A stretch of DNA of 5,887 nt from the NCBI GenBank assembly GCA_002455915.1, contig DKLU01000416.1, positions 1-5,887 on the forward strand. The letters run 5' to 3'. The DNA comes from Chryseobacterium sp. UBA6632. GTDB taxonomy: Bacteria > Bacteroidota > Bacteroidia > Flavobacteriales > Weeksellaceae. Positions 1 to 5,887 of this stretch are shown here, piece by piece. Numbering within the stretch: the stretch's first letter is position 1; each line of letters begins with the position of its first letter. The notes under the pieces were generated by a model, which worked only from the letters and a program-made list of their open reading frames with translations, had not been told where the DNA came from and made no database searches. The position numbers and the translations under genes are program-made.

Positions 1-1017
<1,017 letters not shown>

Positions 1018-1066
1018 TTAAATTTTTTATGTTGATTACAATTAAATTTTCTGTTTAATAACAAGG

Positions 1067-1097
1067 CAAACCTACAACAGTTTTAAAATAAATACAA
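1067..1097 (-). promoter_or_regulatory. Bacteroidota-type promoter of katG
   Basis: Read on the minus strand, TTG (1097-1095) is followed by a 20-nt spacer and TAGGTTTG (1074-1067). This matches the Bacteroidota primary sigma-factor consensus, a -33 TTG and a -7 TAnnTTTG about 19-21 nt apart. It predicts a transcript start near 1060 and a 5' leader of about 50 nt before the katG ATG at 1011. No operator for a peroxide sensor could be recognised by eye. Confidence 0.65.
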
Positions 1098-1192
1098 TCT
1101 ATCAAAAATATTTTTACAATAGTAAAAAACTATAACAAGTTTTAAAATATTGATTTGGTGATGTCATACTCACAAATAGTTTAACAATGCAC

Positions 1193-1217
1193 TTAAGATA
1201 GTAATATTTTATCTTAA
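1193..1217. repeat. 8-bp inverted repeat with 9-nt spacer (possible operator or hairpin)
   Basis: TTAAGATA (1193-1200) and TATCTTAA (1210-1217) are perfect reverse complements separated by nine bases. The arms are almost all A/T, and no T-run follows on either strand, so an intrinsic terminator is unlikely. It lies about 135 bp upstream of the Haem_bd start and about 95 bp beyond the katG -33 element. It could be a regulator site or chance in AT-rich DNA. Confidence 0.4.
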
Positions 1218-1261
1218 ATTAAATAAAAACAATTATAAAAGATTCATATTTAGAATAATTC

Positions 1262-1272
1262 AACACAGTGTT
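1262..1272. repeat. Short odd palindrome AACAC-A-GTGTT
   Basis: AACAC (1262-1266) and GTGTT (1268-1272) are perfect complements around one central base. It is one of the few GC-containing spots in the gap and lies 80 bp upstream of the Haem_bd ATG, a reasonable place for an operator. No regulator family is recognised from it. Confidence 0.3.
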
Positions 1273-1352
1273 AATATTTTCATAATTATTAAAGTTTTTA
1301 ATTACGAAAAATTTAATTAACTTTATCTGTTTACAAACATGAATTTTTGGAT

Positions 1353-1814
1353 ATGAAAAAAATATTAATTGTTGTTCTTGTCGCTTTTATTATCATTCAG
1401 TTCTTCCCGATTGACAAGACGAATCCTGCTCCTACTCCCGGGATGGATTTTTTGAAAATTAAGAAAACTCCGACTGATATAGCTAAAATCATCAATACGT
1501 CCTGTTACGACTGTCATTCTAATGAAACTAAATACCCTTGGTATGCCGATATTGCCCCTTCTTCTTGGTTGGTAAAAAATCATATTAATGAAGGTAGAAA
1601 ACATTTAAATTTCTCTACCTTTGCTGTATATGAGCCTAAAAGACAAGCTCATAAACTGGAAGAATGTATTGAAATGGTTGAAAAAAAAGAAATGCCGCTA
1701 GAATCTTATTATATAGGTCACCAAGATGCAAAGCTGACCGATGAACAGCGAAAAATTTTAGTTCAATATTTCAAAAAAATGAAAGAGGAAACGGAAAGAG
1801 CAATGGTATTTTAA
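1353..1814 (+). CDS. Haem_bd-family monoheme c-type cytochrome, membrane anchored
   Basis: A 153-residue exported heme protein matching the Haem_bd (heme-binding domain) family common in Bacteroidota. Residues 4-18 form one hydrophobic segment after MKK, a signal anchor or signal peptide without a lipobox cysteine, so the rest should face the periplasm. CYDCH (51-55) is a CxxCH site for covalent heme c. SNETKYPWY directly after it, and EMP (113-115) further on, are typical of this family; M114 is a likely distal heme ligand. I chose the ATG at 1353 over an in-frame TTG at 1347, which would add only two residues. No clear Shine-Dalgarno is present. The DCC-family gene starts 12 bp after the stop and is probably co-transcribed. 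The physiological role of the family is not established; electron transfer or heme sensing are possible. Confidence 0.88.
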   Translation: MKKILIVVLVAFIIIQFFPIDKTNPAPTPGMDFLKIKKTPTDIAKIINTSCYDCHSNETKYPWYADIAPSSWLVKNHINEGRKHLNFSTFAVYEPKRQAHKLEECIEMVEKKEMPLESYYIGHQDAKLTDEQRKILVQYFKKMKEETERAMVF

Positions 1815-1826
1815 AACTGAGAAATC

Positions 1827-2240
1827 ATGCAGGAAAACTGGCAAAACAAACATATTGTATTTTTCGACGGCGAATGTGGCGTCTGTAATTTTTGGGTACA
1901 ATGGATTTTGGAAAGAGACAAAAACGATCAATTCATGTTTGCCTCTCTCCAATCTGATTTCGGACAGAATTTTTTATCCGAAAGAGGATTAAAAACTACA
2001 GATTTTAGCACTATGTATTTGTGGAATCCCAATAAATATTATCTTGTAAAGTCGAGTGCTGTCCTTCAGATCGCCAATTTATTAGGTGGAATTTATAAAC
2101 TTTCAGGCATTGGAAAATTACTCCCTAAATTTTTTAGCGATAAAATATATGATCTAGTTTCTAGAAACAGAATGAAGCTGGCAAATCAGAAATGTTATTT
2201 GCCAACACCTCATCAAAAGAAGAAATTTATTGAGGTTTAA
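1827..2240 (+). CDS. DCC-family (DUF393, YuxK-like) thiol-disulfide protein
   Basis: A 137-residue protein of the DCC family, named for a conserved Asp-Cys-Cys pattern. The hallmark is DGECGVC at residues 14-20, just after a hydrophobic first strand (HIVFFDG), giving D14, C17 and C20 in a CxxC arrangement like that of thioredoxin folds. FASLQS (38-43) and a late basic stretch SRNR (112-115) followed by C123 in KCYLP also fit the family. No signal peptide is seen, so it is probably cytoplasmic. Members are predicted thiol-disulfide oxidoreductases, but a substrate is rarely known. ATG at 1827 has a weak GAG five bases upstream and sits 12 bp after the Haem_bd stop, suggesting one operon. Its stop is 3 bp from the stop of the convergent proC. 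Confidence 0.88.
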   Translation: MQENWQNKHIVFFDGECGVCNFWVQWILERDKNDQFMFASLQSDFGQNFLSERGLKTTDFSTMYLWNPNKYYLVKSSAVLQIANLLGGIYKLSGIGKLLPKFFSDKIYDLVSRNRMKLANQKCYLPTPHQKKKFIEV

Positions 2241-2243
2241 AAA

Positions 2244-3047
2244 TCAACCATTCAATTCCTTGGCGCGTTTTTCTGCATTCAGAATTCCCTCTTTTAAAAT
2301 ATCTTTAAAATTATTTTCGTTAAAAGTTTTCAGAGCAGCTTCTGTTGTTCCGCCTTTTGATGCGACATCTTTAATTAATTCTTCTAAATTTTTATCCGAA
2401 TTATTAATTAAATGATAAGCTCCTAACATCGTTTGTTTAACGAAAAGTTTAGACAAATTTTCATCAATTCCCATCTCAACTCCGGCTTTTATCATGGCAT
2501 CAACGATGTAATAGAAATACGCAGGACCACTTCCGGAAAGCGCAGTGACGCCATCCAAAAGTTCTTCGTTTTCAAGATAAACAGATCTTCCGGTTGAATT
2601 TAATAATCTTTCGATATTGATTAATTGACTGAAAGAAATGCCTTCTGCAGAAGTGTAACCCGTAATTCCCATTCCTAAAAGGGTTGGTGAATTAGGCATC
2701 GCTCTTACAACCAAAAGATGGTTTAATAATTTTTGAATTTTCTCGATTTTTATTCCTGCCATTATCGATAAAATCATCTGATTTTCCTTTAACTGAAACT
2801 TAAAATTTTCAGCAGCATATTGAAAATCCTGAGGTTTTACGGCAATGATAATTAAATCTGCATCCAATTCATCAACATCATCAAAAGTTGAGATTTTCGA
2901 TTTTGGAAAATCTTCTGATATTTTGGAAAATCTGGATTCGTTTCTTGTAATTAAATGTAGGTTTTCAGGTTTTATCAATTCGTATTTCAAAAATGATTTT
3001 GAAAAAGATAACCCCATATTTCCGGCTCCGAGAATAGCAATTTTCAT
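2244..3047 (-). CDS. proC: Pyrroline-5-carboxylate reductase
   Basis: Catalyses the last step of proline synthesis, NAD(P)H-dependent reduction of 1-pyrroline-5-carboxylate to L-proline, in the cytoplasm. The 267-residue length is normal for ProC. Visible in order are the Rossmann dinucleotide loop GAGNMG (7-12), AVKPQ (69-73) ending the nucleotide-binding half, VRAMPNSP (114-121), the dimerisation and active-site helix start SGSGPAYFYY (171-180), and the C-terminal signature DVASKGGTTEAAL (227-239). The signature has K where the enterobacterial protein has P (SPGGTT); the S-K form is, as far as I recall, usual in Bacteroidota. The ATG at 3047 begins directly with the Rossmann strand MKIAILGAG, so this start is secure. 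It is downstream of the 90-residue gene on the same strand with a 121-bp gap, in which I saw only a one-mismatch -7 element. Confidence 0.96.
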   Translation of the reverse strand: MKIAILGAGNMGLSFSKSFLKYELIKPENLHLITRNESRFSKISEDFPKSKISTFDDVDELDADLIIIAVKPQDFQYAAENFKFQLKENQMILSIMAGIKIEKIQKLLNHLLVVRAMPNSPTLLGMGITGYTSAEGISFSQLINIERLLNSTGRSVYLENEELLDGVTALSGSGPAYFYYIVDAMIKAGVEMGIDENLSKLFVKQTMLGAYHLINNSDKNLEELIKDVASKGGTTEAALKTFNENNFKDILKEGILNAEKRAKELNG

Positions 3048-3168
3048 ATTGTGCTTTGTATTGAAATAATTATTATAGTCTAAAAATAAAGAATATTATC
3101 GACTTTAAGGCATCAAATCAATAAACAAATAATAAAAATATATGGAATTTTTCTGAATGTCGAAAAGA

Positions 3169-3441
3169 TTAGTCAACCATATTCATAGAAACTTTTTCTT
3201 CGTTTTGAAGCTGTGGAATTTGATTTTTAGGCATTACAATTACTTTAAAATCAGAATCGGAGCTGTACATTTTACAGCTTTCATCGATGAATGATGATGG
3301 CGATTTTTTGAATTCACTAACATATTGATCATGTTCCTCTTTTTTTGAAGGAGTAATGATGCAATGGTAAAGTGATTGCGTGTAGTTGCTTGAGTCTTTC
3401 AGGAATTGCTTTTTGTGTTTTATTGCTTCGTTAAAAGTCAT
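3169..3441 (-). CDS. Small protein of unknown function (90 residues)
   Basis: I do not recognise this protein. It begins MTFNEAIKHKKQFLKD, has no signal peptide or membrane segment, and is rich in Lys, Ser, Asp and Glu, so it looks like a soluble cytoplasmic protein. It contains two cysteines (C27, C56) not arranged as a metal site, a strand-like FKVIVMP (65-71) and an acidic, polar tail. I chose the ATG at 3441; a longer frame from a TTG at 3459 is possible, but that codon overlaps a candidate -7 promoter element. The only ORF of its size in this gap, with ordinary codon use, it is probably real. It lies upstream of proC in the same direction but 121 bp away, so shared function is not implied. 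Confidence 0.6.
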   Translation of the reverse strand: MTFNEAIKHKKQFLKDSSNYTQSLYHCIITPSKKEEHDQYVSEFKKSPSSFIDESCKMYSSDSDFKVIVMPKNQIPQLQNEEKVSMNMVD

Positions 3442-3456
3442 GTAAATTAGTTTGTG

Positions 3457-3464
3457 CAAAAATA
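3457..3464 (-). promoter_or_regulatory. Candidate -7 element for the 90-residue gene
   Basis: The minus strand reads TATTTTTG at 3464-3457, a full match to TAnnTTTG. It would start transcription near 3453 and leave a leader of only about 12 nt before the ATG at 3441. No TTG was found at the expected distance upstream, so half of the promoter consensus is missing. Confidence 0.3.
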
Positions 3465-3573
3465 ACTAATTCATATGTAAGTAATTAGCTTAAGATGTTA
3501 AATTTTGAGCAGAAAAGGACGTTGTAAAAATAAAAAAAATAAATGTTTACGCACAAATAAATAATAAAATTTC

Positions 3574-3630
3574 AAAGAAAATATTGAAAAGCTTTCAAAA
3601 ATGATGAAAACTCATTCATTTTCTTTCAAT
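3574..3630. repeat. Overlapping inverted repeats with two alternative folds (possible terminator)
   Basis: One fold pairs ATTGAAA (3583-3589) with TTTCAAT (3624-3630) around an inner stem of about 10 bp (3598-3607 with 3612-3622, one bulged base, AAAC tetraloop on the plus strand). A competing fold pairs AAAGAAAAT (3574-3582) with ATTTTCTTT (3618-3626), 9 bp perfect, and frees a 6-bp hairpin TTGAAA-AGC-TTTCAA (3584-3598). It lies 120 bp past the peroxidase stop and is followed on the minus strand by T-rich sequence, consistent with a weak terminator or a 3' UTR structure. The AT bias raises the chance of accidental pairing. Confidence 0.4.
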
Positions 3631-3749
3631 GTTTAGTGAAATAATTTTATGTTAAAGTTTGTAAAATTGCTTGTATTAAAGAGATTTTATAATCTAAAAT
3701 TAATTTTGCACCTTATTTTGTTCAACTATTTTTAATGATAAAATTTAGA

Positions 3750-4898
3750 TTATTCAACTGGAAATTCAGGTCTTCTCATTTTATATTTAGTTCCCGAAAG
3801 TGCTTCTAAAAATGAAACTAATGCTGTCTTTTCTTCTTTTGTTAATTTTAAAGGTTTTAATAAAGGATCTGTAACCGGATATAAAGGATCTTGTTGTTTT
3901 TGTTCGGCTGTTGGATCGATCATGTGCATTCCGCTATTATACATATTCACCAAACCTTCAAGGCTGTCGAATAAACCATTGTGCATCCAAGGCTGAGTAA
4001 GCATTAAATCTCGCAATTGAGGGGTTTTGAATTTACCTACATCTTCAGGCTTCTTAGTAATGGCATAGAGTCCTAAATCTTCATATTTTCTCTTATAATA
4101 CGTCATCCCGATATTGTGGAAAGACTCATCGGTAAGGTATTGTCCGCTGTGGCAGTTCATGCAACGGGCTTTTGTACGGAAAATATGCATCCCGTAAATT
4201 TCCTCATCGGTTAATGCATTATACTTTCCTTCCAAAAATCGATCAAACCGACTTGGCTGACTTTTAATAGTTTTCTGAAAATCTGCAATCGATTTTACAA
4301 TTCGGTCGTAAGTTACTTTATCGTCTCCAAAAGTATTTTTGAAAAGTTGTTTGTAACCTTTTACCGCCTGAATTTTTGCAGGTAATGTTTTCACATCCAT
4401 CGCCATCTCGTGATGAGCACCCAAAGGTCCGGCTGCCTGCTCCTCAAGAGTTTTTGCCCTTCCATCCCAGAAAAAAGAGGTTCTTTCAGAAATATTGAAT
4501 AAAGACATGGTATTTCGGGCTCCCAATAGATGATCATTCCCCAAAGCAACTCGTCTTCTGTCTGACCAGCCCATTTCCGGATCGTGGCATGAGCTGCATG
4601 AAATTTGATTGGATTTTGATAATTTAGGATCGAAAAACAGCATTTTTCCCAACATAACATTCGGTTTATCCTGTTCTTTGAAATAAGCGGAATCTATTTT
4701 TATGGGTGCAAATTCTTTCCATTCCACACCATAATCAATATTGGGTTTTGGCCATTCTGTGATCACCTTTTTATAACTTTTTACAATGTCTTCAATCGTG
4801 GGATCCTGAATTTCCATTAAATCCCGATTCACTTTTGGTGTAAAACTTAATAAACTCAATAAGATAATTCCCGAAACCCAATATATTTCTCTTTTCAT
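3750..4898 (-). CDS. Exported diheme cytochrome c peroxidase (CcpA/MauG superfamily)
   Basis: A 382-residue periplasmic protein that in characterised relatives reduces hydrogen peroxide to water with electrons from a small cytochrome or other donor. Residues 6-19 are a hydrophobic signal segment. Heme c sites are CSSCH (101-105) and CMNCH (246-250). Between them, H123 in GNDHLLGARN is the candidate distal ligand of the N-terminal heme, W144 in FWDGRA matches the inter-heme Trp, and Q154 and E164 match catalytic Gln and Glu; spacings W-Q and Q-E are 10 and 10, as I recall for Pseudomonas CcpA (94, 104, 114). M305 in PWMHNG is the Met ligand of the C-terminal heme, where MauG itself has Tyr, so a classical peroxidase is more likely than a MauG-type oxidase. 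An extra N-terminal stretch of roughly 75 residues precedes the first domain. It starts 3 bp after the barrel gene's stop, so the two form an operon. Confidence 0.94.
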   Translation of the reverse strand: MKREIYWVSGIILLSLLSFTPKVNRDLMEIQDPTIEDIVKSYKKVITEWPKPNIDYGVEWKEFAPIKIDSAYFKEQDKPNVMLGKMLFFDPKLSKSNQISCSSCHDPEMGWSDRRRVALGNDHLLGARNTMSLFNISERTSFFWDGRAKTLEEQAAGPLGAHHEMAMDVKTLPAKIQAVKGYKQLFKNTFGDDKVTYDRIVKSIADFQKTIKSQPSRFDRFLEGKYNALTDEEIYGMHIFRTKARCMNCHSGQYLTDESFHNIGMTYYKRKYEDLGLYAITKKPEDVGKFKTPQLRDLMLTQPWMHNGLFDSLEGLVNMYNSGMHMIDPTAEQKQQDPLYPVTDPLLKPLKLTKEEKTALVSFLEALSGTKYKMRRPEFPVE

Positions 4899-4901
4899 TT
4901 T

Positions 4902-5887
4902 CTAAAACGTTATCCCGATACTTGCTCCTACAAAATTATTATTTTTTTTCTGAATTTTTTGTGATTGATATTCTGCGTTTACAAAGAATGCCGGAAGTTT
5001 TTCAAGCTTAAAATCATATCTTAAAGAAGCTCCAAATGTAGAAATATCACTTGCTTGAAATTGATAATCCTGAAGAATCCATTCATTTACAGAAGCTGTA
5101 CCTGTTGATGCTAAAGCGTTGATGGATTTATTCACCACTCTCTTAGAAAAATAAGGCTGGAAAGTCAACACCTGATTTTCTTTGATCTGTTGTTTGTAAT
5201 CTGCATTTAATCCAAAATAAGAATATTCAAATTTTTGTCCTGCATCTGGATATAATCTTCGTTCTTTGATTTCTTCATATCCGTAAAAAGGAGTTACAGT
5301 TACAGAAAAATGATCCTGATTGTATTGATAGAAACTTTTTATGGTTGTAATGTAATTTTCTTTACGATAAGCCTTTCGTTTGAAAATTTGCGTTATACTT
5401 GCCGTGTTCAGTGAATAACCGTATTCTGATCCGGTTTTAATAGAAGAAATAAAATTTCCTAAAAGACCAATACGATGTTTTTCATTAATGTCAAAGAATT
5501 TTGCACCTTCTATATCAAATGTTTCATTTACTAAGTCCGAAAGGTCATAAAATACATTAGATAAACCACTGTTTATATATGCCTTTGTATTTTTTGATCT
5601 TCCAATAGCAGCTTGAATATAAAAATCTCTTCCTTGTTTGTTTGCAATTTGTAATCCGCCTTTATAGTTGAATTCTTCAAAGGTAGTATTAGGGTACTGC
5701 CCGCCATTAAAGAGATAGCTTGAAGCTCCAAACCCAGTCATCTGATACGTAAAAGGTCTTCCCAACTGGCTTTGGAAAGTGATGGAGGTATTTTGAGTAT
5801 ATTTATTAAACTCACCAAAAACGCCAATCTCATATTCTCTGAAAAGATTATAATTAATTCCGGCATTGATTTTCAGATCTGAAGTCG
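4902..5887 (-). CDS. Outer-membrane beta-barrel protein, C-terminal 328 residues (5' end outside window)
   Basis: The frame stays open from the right edge of the window to a TAG at 4904-4902. Most of the visible 328 residues are alternating polar/hydrophobic strands rich in Tyr, Phe, Asn and Gln, such as EIGVFGEFNKYT, FYIQAAIGRS and HFSVTVTPFYGYEE, linked by short turns and longer polar loops. The last residues ASIGITF end in Phe, typical of the last strand of a barrel recognised by the BAM complex. No TonB box or plug domain is in the visible part. The overall look, and the peroxidase gene directly downstream, recall the DUF6850 family of Bacteroidota outer-membrane barrels; that name is from memory and not certain. 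A TTG at 5765 could be mistaken for the start, but the frame continues upstream with the same barrel character, so the true start is outside. Function unknown. Confidence 0.85.
   Translation of the reverse strand, partial: TSDLKINAGINYNLFREYEIGVFGEFNKYTQNTSITFQSQLGRPFTYQMTGFGASSYLFNGGQYPNTTFEEFNYKGGLQIANKQGRDFYIQAAIGRSKNTKAYINSGLSNVFYDLSDLVNETFDIEGAKFFDINEKHRIGLLGNFISSIKTGSEYGYSLNTASITQIFKRKAYRKENYITTIKSFYQYNQDHFSVTVTPFYGYEEIKERRLYPDAGQKFEYSYFGLNADYKQQIKENQVLTFQPYFSKRVVNKSINALASTGTASVNEWILQDYQFQASDISTFGASLRYDFKLEKLPAFFVNAEYQSQKIQKKNNNFVGASIGITF

Larger units (their letters stand above)
3442..3749. other. AT-rich intergenic region downstream of the diheme peroxidase gene
   Basis: These 308 bp lie between the peroxidase stop and the start of the 90-residue gene, both minus strand. 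No credible ORF or RNA gene was found. The stretch contains a candidate -7 element at 3457-3464, a set of overlapping inverted repeats at 3574-3630, a small 5+5 bp hairpin at 3682-3695 (AGATT, TTAT loop, AATCT) and a plus-strand TAATTTTG at 3701-3708. Transcription termination of the barrel-peroxidase operon probably occurs here. Confidence 0.6.

Noticed and set aside
1365..1604. Minus-strand ORF of 79 codons
   Set aside because: Antisense to the Haem_bd gene, whose CxxCH motif makes the plus frame certain.
1758..1952. Minus-strand ORF of 64 codons
   Set aside because: Spans the junction of the Haem_bd and DCC genes antisense; both sense frames have recognisable family motifs.
2230..2415. 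Plus-strand ORF of 61 codons
   Set aside because: Antisense shadow of the proC 3' end.
2845..3069. Plus-strand ORF of 74 codons
   Set aside because: Antisense shadow of the proC 5' end, including its Rossmann motif.
3105..3125. Promoter for proC with TTGATTTG on the minus strand
   Set aside because: One mismatch in the -7 box and no TTG at the right distance. The same TATTGATTTG string also occurs near 1149 on the plus strand, which suggests chance.
3442..3459. Longer start (TTG at 3459) for the 90-residue protein
   Set aside because: A rare start codon overlapping a TAnnTTTG match; the ATG at 3441 is simpler.
4391..4660. Minus-strand ORF of 89 codons in another frame
   Set aside because: Overlaps the peroxidase across its first heme site; the peroxidase frame carries the conserved residues.
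4902..5765. Barrel gene starting at TTG 5765
   Set aside because: The frame continues without a stop to the window edge with the same strand pattern, so this TTG is an internal leucine codon.

Overview
The window looks like chromosomal DNA from a Bacteroidota bacterium, most likely a flavobacterium close to Chryseobacterium (Weeksellaceae). The reasons are low-GC coding sequence, very AT-rich gaps, start codons with little or no Shine-Dalgarno sequence, a Bacteroidota-type promoter (TTG, 20-nt spacer, TAGGTTTG) upstream of katG, and protein families typical of that phylum (Haem_bd cytochrome, DCC-family protein, outer-membrane barrel next to a diheme peroxidase). The genus is an inference from protein style, not a search result.

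Layout. Positions 1-1011 (minus) hold the first 337 codons of the catalase-peroxidase katG, which runs off the left edge. A 341-bp AT-rich gap follows, with the katG promoter and two small dyads. Next comes a plus-strand pair: a membrane-anchored, single-heme Haem_bd protein (1353-1814) and, 12 bp later, a DCC/YuxK-type thiol protein (1827-2240). The DCC gene converges on proC (2244-3047, minus), with 3 bp between the stop codons. Upstream of proC on the same strand is an unrecognised 90-residue protein (3169-3441). A second AT-rich gap of 308 bp contains an inverted-repeat region with two competing folds. The right third is a minus-strand operon: a partial outer-membrane beta-barrel gene (4902-5887, 5' end outside the window) followed after 3 bp by a diheme cytochrome c peroxidase (3750-4898).

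How the genes may work together. Three of the six recognisable genes concern heme or peroxide chemistry: cytoplasmic KatG, the exported monoheme Haem_bd protein and the exported diheme peroxidase. ProC is a housekeeping proline biosynthesis enzyme. The most open biology is the barrel-peroxidase operon, where tight coupling suggests that an envelope peroxidase and an outer-membrane protein act together on something unknown. The Haem_bd-DCC pair (exported c-type heme plus CxxC protein) is a second, smaller candidate unit. No mobile element, CRISPR array, tRNA or rRNA was seen. Nothing here is clearly a new system; the candidates are marked as inference.
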